A stretch of DNA of 64,000 nucleotides from Spirodela intermedia (GCA_902729315.2 LR746271.1:4176001-4240000), one strand, 5' to 3'; shown: positions 25,573-39,180, counted from the first letter of the stretch. Program-made: numbers and translations. Notes: generated by a model from the sequence alone, not told the origin.

Positions 25573-28500
25573 TTATGTCAAGCTCCCCTCAGGTCGAAAA
25601 TTCTTGTTGTAGAGGGGAAACTCAAAGAGCACAGCAGCTTTGAACCATTTGGGCAATGCTCCATACACCACAGGGGGCAATGGAATGAGAGGGCTACAAA
25701 GATATAAATAAAAATATATAAGTTAATATCATACAAGTTAATTTAATATCATGAGATAATTCTTCCATGGAGACCCACCTCGTGGTGTTTTTGTAGGCCT
25801 GATACTCTTCATTGCTGCCGTACTTCTTGTCGGCCGATTGCTAATTAAGGAAACCATCAGAAAGGAGAATGTTAGAATGATGAAGATTTGGAATGTATCT
25901 GATTGGGAATGGTGGAAGGAAAGACGGGGGGGAGAACCTCAAGAAGGGGGATCCCACTGACGAAGAGGAGCAGGAGAGTGAGGAAGACTGGGCCGAAGAT
26001 TACTAGCCACTCGGCGCCTTCCAGAACAGGGGTGGAAGCCAGGAAGACTCCCCACCAGAGGAAGATCTGAAGGAGATGGAGCAGTTTGGCAAATAATTAA
26101 TGGAACTTCGTGGGGGCACAAGAAGATGATCAAGGGGAATCAAATTGTCAACTAATAAACACCCGCAATTAATAAAAAAGCATTTGATGCATTTTAGTTA
26201 GTAATTCATATATTAATAAATTAGTACAGCAATACATACAAGAAATCATATTATTGCCAATCATCAGAAATCAAATTAAAATATACCCGGAAAATCTGTG
26301 TAAGATGGATAATTTGGGCAGAAGCAGTAGTGGAGAGTAAGAACGACTAAAACCCTGGTGACTGTGTTGCGAATTTAAGTGGGAAATGATATACAGCAAA
26401 AAAAAATATTCAGCGTCAAGGAGGTGATTCATTCAATATTTTTCTGTGCATCAAGAAGATGAAGATCAAGGGGAATACCAGGAAGAAGAAATTACTGGGC
26501 TCACCTCGCCAAAGTAATTTGGGTGCCGTGAATATTTCCAAAGACCAATGTTGCACCACTTCCCCCTGCTGGATGCCAAGTTCTTGAATGAGAGCTTCTG
26601 CTGATCGGCACCTGCCTCGACTAAGAGACCTACAAGCCACATGAGCCATCCAATGACATCTTGGGGTTTGACCGATGGGTTCCTATTGCTGGCATTGACA
26701 ATCGTGACAGGCAAGCTCACCGTCCAGACCCAAACAGCCTGTTAAAACCATAGTTTTTCAGAATCAATAATCAGATAAAGTGACGGAATTTTATCACCAT
26801 TTGTAGCCAATACACGTAGAAAATAAGAAACCTGAAATATCCAGAAGACGGCTAATTTAGCAAGGTTGCTGCGCATTTCATCAAAACGCCTGTCTTCTCC
26901 CCACTGCAAGATCCTGTCAATGCAAGCAACGTATATCACACTTTAGGCAAAATAGACCACATCAGGATACCACATCCAGAGAACCTGCAATTGTAATGGA
27001 ACAGGAAAGGATCCTTAAAATTGAAACAGAACAAAGAATCGTCTAACAAACTGATCATAAGGCAGGCTACATACTTGATACTGATAGGGTTCTTTTCATC
27101 TCTCTATCCAGCAGTTCATCACATCAAAATCCCACTTATTGGAGTTATCTTTTCAATATTCAGTTATGGTACAAACGCATATCTAACACGGTGAGAAATC
27201 AGGTGCAAATACTATCTTTTTCAAACAAGACTGCCATTGTTTCATGTCCACTTATAATGATAAAACACATGCCTATGTACACGATGTGCATAAACTCGTG
27301 TTCTGCCATATAACACCTACCCTCTGCGCTGCCATTTAAATCTTAAGCCTAATGTCGCAGTCAATAAATTAGGGAATAGAGGAGAGACCGATGCGTTAAG
27401 AGTAGCCCCAAATTAGTTATTATAGAAATAAACCAGTGGTTATAAAAGCCACTTTGGATGGTCAAATAACTCTAAAAAGACAGTAAATTGATTGCCATTG
27501 TATCTAATGGACTGTTGTACGTAATTTTGTGATGGCATCCACTCACAGAATCCACATACCGCTCCAAACTGATTCTCCCACCAACACCTAAATGCCACAC
27601 AAAATCTCCTCTTTACAAGGGACCCCCGACTTTCTAACAATGTAAAAAAGTTGACCTTGATCTGAAATGTCTTCCCAGCGTACCTCATTAATAAAAAGAT
27701 TCCCAGCCGAAGGCCCCAGATGACAATTAGGAGCGTCAACACGACCTGGAAACAGAATATAACCATTAGTAAGGAGAATCATATTTTGGAAAATTGCAAT
27801 AGACAATATTCATAGCAGCATTTTGGCTTCAGTACAACTCTTTACCACTGTGTAGGTGAGGAAGATTTGAACATGTTTATAAATAAAATACAGTACTATG
27901 ACGTGTATATCATTCAAGCAACTGTCAGTTAATTAAGTGAAATGGTGGTAATGTCTACATTATTTACAGAAAGCCTCTCATTCTCCGTAAACTCTACTGA
28001 AGATTACATTCGATGACAGTATATACAACAGAAACATAATTGGATGCTTGCTATCACCAAGTGGTAGCCATTTCTACAACAATAATGACTTCAGATTGTT
28101 GAAAATGGAGAAAAAAAACCTCGTCACGAAGGACAGAGGGGAGAATGGCGGAAACCGCCTCAAGATTCATTCAACTCTAACCCCCATTATATAGGGAGTA
28201 ACAATACACAACTTTTCCAAAAACATCCTCAACTAATTACACTATTTCCCTACGACCTAGAACTTCCAACACATGCACGTAAATGTTCTATAAGGAGCAG
28301 AACATAGAATAATTGATCGTAGAATTCTAAATAACTAAAACAATAATGGAAGTGATACTGAGAAGTGTCATTGATTGTCTCTGAGTTGTCCTTTTCATTA
28401 TGAAATAGGCTAACTATCTCAGGCCCACTTATGTACGTCTTCAGGCACAATAGCATAAACATTGGACCTAGCTTTGGGTCAATGTGTAAGAAAGGCTTCT

Positions 28501-31500
28501 CTCCACAGTCCACATCCCAACCAAGCGTTTTGTGGTTCTTCCTCTTCTTTTCCTTCCCCTCACTTTCTATCTGAATTTCTTCAATAATAAGAAAGGCAAT
28601 TGTCCTATGATTGGAAGCAATAGCTCCCATAGGCAGTGACAGTGATTCAAAATGATGCAAGCAAATATTTTGTACCCCCAATTGTAAGAACTACTCATAG
28701 CGCCCAATGAAAAACTATAATTGTTGGGAGTATAGCTATTAGAGGAAAAGGCTTTAGAACTGAACTTATCCAAATCTAAGCAACAACGAATTAAAGATAA
28801 TATCTGGACTTACAAATGAAGAAATTAACCATACTAAATCTAGGTAGTCATTATATGAACGACAACAGGAGAATACAATCATTCCTTATTCTGCAACTGT
28901 CGTCTATTTTCTATCTTCTTTATAACCAGGTGCAGCCTCCAAGCACGATAACCTTGGTTAAACTCTCCCATATGTTCAGAAAAGCACCCAATAGCAGACA
29001 GCATAAAAACTATCACCAAGATGTTACAATTACCAAACAATTTTTTATCCATCCTGGAGCATCCGAGAAACATAAAGTTTCTACCGAGTATCTGTCCCAT
29101 ATAAGGCAAAACCATTGCAGACTTCGTTCAATACCTCTAATAAGGGCAAGACTTCTGATTAATCGTTAAAAAGTAACCAAACCTAGCAGCTGTAGCAGGA
29201 TTCTTCGAGTAAAACATCAGATTAGCTAATTCTTTACTTTCTACCACATTACATCTACTCTTCGTTTCAAGGCTTCTAGCCCAGCAAGCCACACTATTAT
29301 TGCGACCTTGGCCTCAGTAGCTTTGGCAGGTGACCGCCAGAGAATTTAACAAAATTTCTGGACATCCAAGAGCCGAGTCCGTAACTCTTTACCTCGCCCT
29401 CAACTCACCCTTATGACTAGAATCGACCATGACTCGCAGAATCAGTTGAATGCCCAGTAGGTCAAACGAATGACTAATATTTGTAAGACTTACCCAATGC
29501 AAATCACAACTATTTAAAAAATATATTAATAAAAAAAACCTTAATTATTCCTAAAAGATGTGTAGAATATATCAATTAGTCGAGAAGCTTAAATTATTCT
29601 AGAAAATCCACATATAGTGTAGCCAAGAATGGAACTCCAAACTTTCGTGAAACATCAAGGTTAATATTCTACTAAAACGCTGTAGCCACGGGTCATTACA
29701 CAAATTGATAGAATGACCATTTTAGTTACAGAATGATCCAAAAACAGGTTCAAGACATGGAAAATAAAGCACTGAAACTTCGGTCAAACTGCTGGAGCCA
29801 ACATTTTCAATGTCGTACTGGCTCATAACAGAAGGCTGTGAATAAGCCATCAATCACACATGAAGATGAACTGCTATAAAAAAAAACATACTATCATACA
29901 ATCTTATCATATGTATACCACACGTGTAACTGAAAAAGAAGCATTGGATAGCCTACAATCTGAGGGAGAAATGTACCTGTCTGAAATACCATTCTCCCTT
30001 CAAAATAAGTGTCAGCACTGCTATTATAACAAAGTTTGTGCTTCCTACAAGAAAATGAAAGGTTTTTTACTGCCTGTGTCAATTTTCATGAAGACATTCA
30101 TGCATAAATGACAGCAACTGAGGACCACAGAGTCTACCTAATGCCTTAAAACAACATCAATTCACAACAACGCCTGTGAAGAAACCACTCACAAAACAAA
30201 AGATAATGGGCATGGGAAGTATGACCATAATGTTGTCCACCTTTCAAATCATGCTACTATGTGCACTTAAACATATATTGAAATCAGAAAATGCAAACCT
30301 ATACTGACGCAGTCACTATACACTTCTAATAAAATTGACCCAAGAAACTATAAATAATAGATCATTGAATAGCACAGAAGCATACATATTCTCGAAGTTG
30401 GCGATAAAACCATTACAACCCCCATGCAGATTAAAAGTCCCAACCTAATAGATCCGAATGGACTCAGGGATTACTCCCGGGTGAAATACCATTGCAATTT
30501 ATTGACTTTTTGAGACATTGAAAAGCATCATGTGGTCTAAGATTTCTGATCGCAGTTAAGAGCCAAAGATAAAGCCAACATGAAAGGACAAGACGTTCCA
30601 TTGAATCATGTAATTTGAGTCTTCTCAGGTCATTATTTGATCGTGGAGGTCATCCATTACCACGAAACACAAAAGAATATACTAGATGTAATTGAAATAT
30701 AAAAAGAAAACATTAAAAAATAAATCCCCAAAAAAATTCTCAACACATTTATTGAGAAGTTGAAATAGAGAAAGGAGCTACAAAAAACTGTCATAGTTTG
30801 ATCCTCAAAATGGGAGAGAAGTTCAACAGAGATGATGACAGCAACAAAGGTATTTTTCTGACGAGAAATATCCTAGGAGTACCTTAACAACACATTATTT
30901 GCAGTGATCCCAAAAAAACTTATCAGGATCTAGGCTATAACTACGAGGGTTAAAAGTAAATATCTCAAATGTATGAACGATAGAAGCATGGCCTTAATTA
31001 GAGAAAAAAATATACCTAATTAGATTGATTTCAAAATTGTTTTAAAAATACTGGACTTGAGGTGAATTATAAAACTACATTAGTAGTATTCTTGGACAAT
31101 GATGGAAGGGAAATTAGTAGTAGCATCACTATGTTTTTGGACTTGAGATTTTCGTATCTCATATTGGACGATGCTGATTACTGAGAGTATTGTCCACTCC
31201 ACGGATTGGATGAAGATTCCAGATATATTCCATGGCAAGTGATAGAAAGGGAAGGAAATATTCTCTTCAGTGACACCAAACCATCACTATGTATTTTGTT
31301 GTTTAGATTGCTATAAGTTGATTGTTCCTATTTTGGATTCCAAGTACTCAGGCAAAGAGGCTAGAAACTATATACATGGAACTAGCTGACATGGTGTCTG
31401 CTACAGAAGAATATGCAAACACAAAGGTAATTAGAGTCTAGGCATCGTCAATATCAGGGACATCAATTTATCAATTTGGCAGTCTAGGCAAGCGTTGGTG

Positions 31501-33329
31501 GGTATGAAGTGGGACTGAACGATAGCAAGATTACGGGGATACACAACCTACTGCAATGAGTACTGTCAGGAGGGTGAGGTGAGAAATATTGGAGACTTGG
31601 CATGTGCTAATGGTTGATAACATGGTGCCGACATTAGAACATAGACATATACACAGATAGACATCATTTTTAAGAAAATAGGACACGCTGATTCCTAACT
31701 TTAAATGAGCAGTTTCATCTTCTATTCAGTGAAGCAAATAAAGCAAATATTAGATACACTTTTGACTGTGGTGTAGTGAGATTTGATAACTACAACACCT
31801 ACTCAGCTTACTTGCAGACCAACACATTTCCCATGACAAAGGCATATATAGGAAGATACAATAGCGAGAAAGGGACGCAAGTACAATCGCATGACTCCAA
31901 AATGTGGCCACTGGGCAACATATGGTATCACATGTTCTGGGATATGCATCGTCATTGAAAGGGAAGATGTTGCAGCTAACGATCTAATATGTGCAACTTC
32001 CTATATGTCGTCAGATAACTTCTATCCGTAAATTCAGTACTTCCCACAACCTATATGGGAAGAGGAGTTGGATAACTCTCTCACAAGAGGTTGGGTAGAA
32101 CGAAGTCGAAATAATAGGCATAAGTTAGCGTCCCCCACAGACAGATACGAGCTAGAAAGGACTTTATTCTTACAGGGACATCAAAGTATGCCGACTAATT
32201 CTTAAAATGATCCTTTCCCATAGGGAATAAAAACAAGAATTGCTTTTTCAAGCAGCAAAGCTTGAAAAGACTTAAAAGGTGTGAGAAAAGAACTGAGTAC
32301 AATGAAAAAGAGTACGAATCCATCATTTTTCATGCTCCCTGTAACATTAGGGTCTATATAATCTAGGTGTAGAGTGTTGTCGTTACAGAGGGGCTTTATT
32401 TGATATGATTGTCATCCTACATTGACACCACTTGCAATATTTTACATGGTAACTATCCACTTTCAAAAAAAGGCTTCAACGTGAAAGAATGTGGATTCAA
32501 GGTTATCCCAATCTCCATTCATTTCGATTGCTGAACTACGAATATGAACATCGAATCAATGACGTCCCGTAAATTTTTGAAATTCAAGTGAAATATTATT
32601 GTATTCATCTCTCATCATCAGGTACTCTCCCCCATCAATACTCTACCCCTCAACCTTCTACATGCCTGGCTCCGTTTTGATGTTGTTTATCTAGTGAAAT
32701 CATCAATATAATAAGAGTAGTCTCCTCAAGACTGGCCAAACGATATAACTCTCTACTTATCTATCTTTCTTCCGGGGACCTACAGCCTACAGCCATCCTT
32801 TGTTCTCGAATCAATTGCTTCTCCCAGGCTCTCACCCAGCTCATTTCACCCAAGCCCTTTAGGGGGCAGTCATGATATCAAACGAGTGGCCATTGGGTTG
32901 CTTCCACTATATACACATTCTAGACTCATTACACCATTTCGATGCCTATATAGATGTCAATTCTAGTGTTCCCTTGAGCAGATGGCAAGAGCCAGTGAAG
33001 AACTGACGAAAAGACGGGAATGAATGGATCACCCGCGAAATCCGTGATCTTGTCGAACTTGAGAAGCGCAGTGATAACGAAGAAGATGAACTGATAGAAG
33101 ACCTGAAACGCGCAAAATACTCAACAAAGTCAAACCCACCGTAGCAAACATCTGACGGTCTAATAGGGAAACGGGAGAGGGAGGGGCGAGAATTTACCGT
33201 GATGAGAGCTGTGAGGGCAAGGAAATGGGAGTCGAATGAAACGTACGGCCATAGAGAGAAGGAGAGGGAGAGGATTACCGTGACAATAGCAGTGATGGCC
33301 AAGTAATGAGAATCCAGTACCCTCGCCAT
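25573..33329 (-). CDS. DUF1295 membrane protein (steroid 5-alpha-reductase-like fold)
   Basis: This is a multi-pass membrane protein of the DUF1295 family, related to steroid 5-alpha-reductase C-terminal domains. The substrate of the plant members is not established. Nine exons: 33329-33279, 33102-33033, 30044-29977, 27745-27684, 26913-26832, 26738-26505, 26066-25938, 25840-25779 and 25693-25573. All phases join, giving 292 residues, typical for plant members. Landmarks: MARVLDSHYLAITAIVT, then FDKITDFAGSTNFVIIAVLT, ILQWGEDRRFDEMR and DVIGWLMWLVGLLVEAGADQ. The hallmark cofactor/active-site region is GLWKYSRHPNYFGE near the end of exon 6, followed by WWGVFL and KKYGSNEEYQAYK. Exon 3 is only 68 bases and is easily missed. 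Introns 2 and 3 are about 3.0 and 2.2 kb. A second, exon-1-like segment lies in intron 1 (see findings). Length and motif integrity suggest a working gene. Confidence 0.9.
33198..33252 (-). other. Second exon-1-like segment of the DUF1295 gene
   Basis: Within intron 1, the minus strand reads FDSHFLALTALIT followed by a GTAAAT donor at 33197. This closely mirrors the true exon 1 (LDSHYLAITAIVT followed by GTAATC). The frame from the real ATG stays open through the intron into this copy, and both donors end in phase 0. Using the second donor would therefore give a protein with 27 extra N-terminal residues. The copy's own ATG (33252) is out of frame. Confidence 0.7.
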
Positions 33330-35440
33330 CGGTGCTCCTCCCCTCCCCTCACCGTCCCGAGCAGAATTCCCTCCCTTCTCGACTTTCCCCCTCCCTCACC
33401 AGTCTCCGCTCCCCGGAGGACCGGAGCAATCAAACCGTTCTGTGCCCACACCAACGCACAAGCAAAATCGGACAACGGGAAAAGGGACTCAGCTGGAGCA
33501 ATCAAGAACACGGAAGAACAGCAAGCATGAAGCACACCACCGATCAAAGAGACAGACAAATTGGACCCGGAATGTCGGAGAAGACTTCGCCGCCGCCAAT
33601 GGGGCTGCCGCTTCCGGGAGTTCCCTTGGTCGGAGAGTTGGCTTATAGGGAAAATATTTCCAGTCTTCTAGGAGCCGGCGTGCGTCCTCAAATCGACAAG
33701 ACAGCTTGGTAAAAATGCTTCCACGACGCCAATGCTGTAACCATACCCAGAAGTCTTGGCACCGCCTAACCGCCGCACACTTTCGAATTATTTGTCAAAT
33801 GACCTGTCAAGGCTGATAATTACGTAAACTTCGTCAGAGACAGATTCGGATTTCTGAAGTTTGCGCCTCGACACAAGAAAATAAAATATATTACCAAATG
33901 ACTATGTATTCACTAAAATAAGTCAAACATCCTCATTGGGGTCACAAACGTAACTATTTTACATAAAAGTGGGCACAAAGACGAGTATTTTATTTTATTT
34001 TAATTAAAATCAAATAAGGAATAATTTAAGACATCAAATTATCGCATTTTATTTTTATTTCAATGCAAATAGAAATATAATAAAAATGTCATTTAATAAT
34101 AATTTATATTATAACGTGATAATAATTCATTTTAATTATATCTTTTAAAAAATATTTCAATCTAGACTATCCTTTTCAATACATCCCATCTATGCCCCTA
34201 TATTAATAATATTTATAGATATACTATAATTGGGGGAGACAGAAAGAGAGATTCTTGTCTTCTTGGTCTTCTTCTTGGGCAGCTTCTATGGAAATCTGGC
34301 CTATTCTAGCTATTTTTTTCTCTTTTTGGATTTATTTGAAAATATGTATATATTTTTAGAAATTTATTAGAACCTCGGGATGTACGGGAAAATGAACATA
34401 ACCATTAGCAAATGGCCACGACACCCAAATCGGGCAATCCTTTTTGTTTTGTCGTCACTTTAGGAGTAATAGTTGCTACGTTGTGGTACACGTCGAGGCG
34501 GTACATTCCGTCGTTATCCGCGGTGAATCACCACTCTTAGTTTCGAATTGTGTGGACACGACACCCGGACGTACGCCCATCGTGCACGTCACATTCAAAG
34601 AATTCCTTTTCTTGTCCGTCTCGAATTCAGGTGGTGCCCTGCGTCGCACGCTGAATCGACAGCCTTGGGGTAATATTTTGAGAAAAACCCCACCAAAATT
34701 AGTCCTTTATAACAGTCCTGTGCCACGACGACCATGCCCCTCGTAGTCAAAAAACTTGGTCTCGTTTTGTATATAAAATAATATGGGAATAATTATGAAA
34801 AAAACTAAAATTTTTAAGAATTTTAGTATAATAATGATACATATTTTTTGAAACACCCCCCTGAAATTAGTTATTTATAATAGTCCCGTGCTAGACAACC
34901 GTGCTCCACGTAGTCAAAAAAACATATGTCCGTTTCGTATATAAAAATCTCATATGGGAATTATTATGGAAACACGTAATTTTTAAGGCTTTTAGTATAA
35001 TAATGTTACCGCAAATTGAAGTGGTCAGCCCTAGAGAGCCACCGTGCTTCTTCCCCAACTGCGACCGAAGACTGGTTTCCCCGTCTTCATCCTCCGATCC
35101 CGCGGTCGCAAAAGGGGGAGGAGCCGAAGAAGGGGGGAAGTCGAGAACAGCCCTAGCTGCTTCCGGGAGATTCAATCTTGTTCAGCTTTCTTTGCATGAA
35201 TTTCCGTGCTTCTTTCCGGTGTCTGGTGGGGGAAAAGATGGTCGATCGGTTGATCCCGCTTTGTTGAGCTGGATTCCCGTGGAGCGTTGGGGCCTGAATT
35301 GGTGATCTGTCCGACGTTACTGGCGGGTGGCCGCGGGGTATAATGTTCGCTGGATCGGTCCCCGGCTCTTCTTTCAGTTGCTCGGTTCTCTCCTGGTTCT
35401 GTGGATTTTGCCTCCATCGGTCTCTCGGGTTCCGGTCGTG
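33330..35440. promoter_or_regulatory. Divergent intergenic region between DUF1295 and VTT genes
   Basis: This region holds the two 5' untranslated regions and promoters of divergently transcribed genes. The centre (about 33,880-34,350) is AT-rich. Two related segments near 34,680-34,820 and 34,850-35,010 share 'aattagt..tttataa.agtcc.gtgc', 'gtagtcaaaaaa' and 'cgttt.gtatataaaa', which indicates a local duplication. Open frames near 33,300-33,710 and 34,444-34,746 show no recognisable domain and are not called. Confidence 0.5.
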
Positions 35441-37907
35441 ATGGGCTGGACGAGGAATCTGCTTGGAGAGGGTGTATCTAGGCAGAGGGACGAGGAGGGT
35501 GGGGTCGCATGCAGCACGGAGGAGGACTCGCCTACTACCAAGAAACCGGCTAGGATTGACGGTCGATTCCCGCTGACCAGATGGGAGCTCGCGGCCGCCT
35601 CCTCTGTGTTCATCCTATTCTCCATGGGACTTTTCTCCATATACCTCACACTGCCGGAGGAAGAGTATGGCATCTTCCGACTGCCTCGTTCCATATCAGA
35701 TATCCGGGTCCTTAAGTAAGTCAATCTTACGTTTTCTTTTCCTTCTCCACTTCTCATGTTTCTGGAGAATGGTACCGGATGAGGGGGGCGATTGGTAGAC
35801 GCCTGATTTGGCTAGTATTTATGATCATGCATAGATCTGGAACAATCCCGATCTAGATGGATGGTAATTTATTTTATACTGATGAATGGTACCATCGAAA
35901 AGAGCTACACAACTTTTGAGCATAGATTCTTCTGTCACTCCATGACAAAGAATCTGGGCCGAATAACTTCTAGCTTCTTTTTTACTGTCTTGGGAACACT
36001 GAAAATAGAACAGTGGGTTGGCAGATTGGACCACGCAGATTGCAGAGCATGACAAGATTTTTGGGGATACATGAAGATGCTACTATCAGAATAGTTTCAC
36101 CCCTTTTGCACAAGTTACGGATTCATCCTTAGATGGAGTTTTCTAAATATCTCTACATGATCCCTTAGCTTTTTTATTTGGATGACTGTTAAGGATAAAA
36201 ATCTGCCGATGCCCCATGATCGATCCCTAATGACCTAGCCCTTCAAAGTATAGTCGAATTTGACTGTTTTACACGGATTTTCTCTTCTACTTGTTACGTT
36301 AAATATTATTTGCAACAGCTACTTTTGTTCCTTTCTTTATCTGCTGAGGATGTCGGTAAACACCAAACTTTCTATCTTGATTGATGATTTTACATGAAAC
36401 ATATTTTCTTTAGTTTTTGATATAAATTTGGCACAAAATACAGCATTATCTTCAATGACTTGTCTCTGTCGAAAGTCGGCATTTTACTGGTTTTAATTTC
36501 CTAGCATTACATAATATTCTGTCTGTGCAATGACTTCCCCTGCTACTCTTATCCACAATTTGGCAATGTTAATTTCCCTTAAATATCATGCCTTCTTGGC
36601 CCAGGAAATTCAGTATCACCTGCCTTATGCTTTCTGTTCCCCCTTCATTTTTTTATTTTTTTTCTCTGCAGGGATCATCTGGCAGATTTTGCCAACAATT
36701 ACCAAACAAAGTTTATGTTAGGCTACTGTTCAATATACATCTTTATGCAGACGTTTATGATTCCTGGCACTATTTTTTTGTCGTTGCTGGCTGGATCAAT
36801 TTTTGGTGTTGTGAAAGGCGTCCTCTTAGTGGTCTTTACTGCAACTCTAGGTGCATCATCATGCTATTTGCTGTCAAAGTTAATTGGTAGGCCCATAATT
36901 TCCTGGTTATGGCCTGAAAAGTTAAGATTCTTCCAAGCGGAGGTATTATTTATGTTGTTGATGCGCTAAGATTAAAAAACCATAAAAATAGGAAAAATAA
37001 TGAAATCCATCATCACTCACTCTTTCGCTATTCCTTGCAGATCGCCAAGCGCAGAGAAAAGCTATTAAATTACATGCTCTTTCTGAGGATAACTCCAAGC
37101 TTGCCAAACACTTTCATAAATCTGGCCTCTCCGATAGTTGACATACCATTTCATATTTTCTTCCTCGCCACTTCGGTTGGTCTCTTTCCATCTTCTTATA
37201 TCACTGTCAGAGTAAGTTACTACATCCTCCTACCCTTTTCTACTAAAAGTTCTATCAGTCTGTACTTTTTTCCTCCTTTAATCTCATTATCTAACCTTAT
37301 TATGATAACCTTGTGTGAAAAGAAGTAAAACTGTTACCAGAAACAAAAGACGGGAAAAAAGTGGCACAATGAGGCACAATCCTTGTAAACTTAATTATAA
37401 ATCGTTGATATCTAGAATAGGAATATTGAGACCAGTTTTCTTAAGCCTTTTGAAGCAGAAGCCAGTTGGGATTGTTCACTATCATCACTCTCAATCTTGG
37501 ATTGAGTATACGTGGGAGAGGTAGTGGCGAATATATTTATATAAATATTCAAAATATGACAGCCTTTTCTTTTCTTTTTCTTAGTGTAAATGATCCTGTT
37601 TTACCCGCTCATTTTTAACTAGCAATCTCCTTCTCTAGCTTCCACCTTTCACTCGAAGGATCCTGCTCTTCTTCTTCATCATTATCTTCTTCTTATTATT
37701 ATTCTTTTAATGCTTCTTCTTCTTCTTCTTCATCATCATCATCATCATCTTCGTATTCTTTTAATGCTTCTTTAGGCTGGCCTCGCACTGGGGGAGCTCC
37801 GCTCAGTCAGGGACTTGTATGACTTCAAGACCTTAGTGGTCCTCTTTCTCATCGGATCCATCATCATACTCCCAACCATCTTGAAGAGGAAGCGAACCTA
37901 TGAATGA
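35441..37907 (+). CDS. VTT/SNARE-associated membrane protein, TMEM41-like (DedA superfamily)
   Basis: This is a multi-pass endomembrane protein of the VTT (VMP1/TMEM41/TVP38) family, whose animal members scramble phospholipids and support autophagosome formation. Exons are 35441-35715, 36672-36942, 37041-37211 and 37776-37907, giving 282 residues with consistent phases. The N-terminus is soluble and ends in a transmembrane segment (VFILFSMGLFSIYLTL). Exon 2 holds the VTT core start, with FMIPGTIFLSLLAGSIFG and a glycine-rich ATLGASSCYLLS stretch. Exon 3 carries the family motif with LRITPSLPNTFINLASP. Exon 4 ends with the conserved LPTILKRKRTYE tail. I chose MGWTRNLLG as the start. An upstream in-frame stretch is open, but it has no better ATG context and looks like untranslated sequence. 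Confidence 0.9.
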
Positions 37908-38047
37908 CAACAGGGCGCCGCGCCACTCTGAAGATGTGGATGAAACGGCTGTATGACGTGTCTCGTGGGAAGGCAGCTGGCGGCTGATGTGGCTCTTCAG
38001 GCTCGCCTTCCCTCCTCTTCCTCCCAACCAGAAGAGTGGGAGGGAGG

Positions 38048-38085
<38 letters not shown>

Positions 38086-38392
38086 AGAGTTGAGGTACAC
38101 AATCTTTCTTCTTCTTCTTCTTTGCCATCTGTTATGAAGCATCCTACCTCCTTTTTGTTTAACTTGAGGAACTATGACATGAGAGCGTGCTCTTGAGTCC
38201 ATCTCATCCCCCCGCCCCCCTTCTCTCTATCCCCTACATCTTTCTCTCTCTACCCTTCAAATGGGGAATGTGGGTTCTTGTCTGGGTAGGAAAAAGTGAA
38301 GAGCTTGGCTTGGAAATCATTTTTCCATCCTTTTGTTTTTCGTATGGGAGCCATTACCTGAAAGCATGCTTGGCATCCATTTCACATTTCAT

Positions 38393-38452
<60 letters not shown>

Positions 38453-38700
38453 GATGGGGACTTCTCCCAAAATACTGAGGTGTCTCCAGGGGGGGCAAAA
38501 GGCTTTTTAATTGAAAAAAACAAGCAACGAGCGTCTTAGGATATATGTGATCCATACAAAGTGACATGCATGGTTACTATTTCTAAGCACGTAAATTTGA
38601 AACATCAAACGTTGCATCCCAAAAGGAGCTGTTTTTCAACGAAGAAGAGACGCCAGGAAGGGATAGAACTTGAGTTTTCCCTCCCCTTCCTTTTACCATA
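37908..38700. other. Intergenic with TA and TC microsatellites
   Basis: This stretch contains a (TA)n run at about 38,050-38,080 and an unusually long (TC)n run at about 38,394-38,449. Short frames here are translations of these simple repeats. No gene is supported. The right edge is the start of the duplicated SirB-MAPKKK array. Confidence 0.7.
38394..38449. repeat. (TC)n microsatellite
   Basis: An almost perfect dinucleotide tract of about 28 units, upstream of the first decayed SirB copy. Confidence 0.95.
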
Positions 38701-38740
38701 ATTAGGAAAATCTCACCTCTCTGTCGACTCTCTCTCCCCA

Positions 38741-39180
38741 TCTTCTCAGCGGAGTCGGCATTTTACTGGTCCCACCACAGACGGCACACTCCGCTGGCTC
38801 GCCAGCTGCCCAGACCAGCTGGTTGATCCTCTCTTTCATTAGATCCTGCCGGTCCAACAAAAGCGAGCACAAAACATGTGATGAGTTAGAAGCTTGCCGC
38901 ATGATCAGCATCTCAACCTTTCATAAACACACCCGACTGTAAGTAACATGAGTTACCCGTCATGAGTTGGAAGTCATATTAAGAGCAAGATGATTTTCTG
39001 GGAAGAACGAGGATTCCCATGTCATCGCACAACACCTCTTCTTCATGGTGCTCTTAAGATTCTAAAACATGGAGGCTTAGTATCGATTCTTCCTCTCATA
39101 GCTTTTAGGGCAGTTAATTTTCCGTACGGCCTGATGGGTGGATAGGTCAAAGCTCATCAGAGGAAACAACCACGGGGGGA
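38741..39180 (-). pseudogene. Decayed SirB copy 0 (last exon and part of intron 5 only)
   Basis: The minus strand at about 38,848-38,741 matches the last exon of the intact SirB gene (DLMKERINQ ... ECAVCGGTSK). One extra A in the AGTAAAA stretch shifts the frame just after GTSK, so the last cysteine of the C-terminal cluster motif and the normal stop are lost. Sequence at about 38,940-39,178 aligns with intron 5 of the intact gene (about 47,540-47,825), sharing 'ggtgctcttaagattctaaa' and 'gataggtcaaagctcatcag'. Exons 1-5 are absent. The copy ends where MAPKKK-related upstream sequence begins, so a deletion removed the rest of SirB. Confidence 0.85.

Noticed and set aside
28250-29170. Open frames of 100-140 codons in DUF1295 intron 3
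   Set aside because: No domain, AT-rich composition and no splice links. They lie in an intron between exons that join perfectly.
33306-33712. Plus-strand frames upstream of the DUF1295 start
   Set aside because: They cover its 5' untranslated region in antisense, with no recognisable domain or splice partner.
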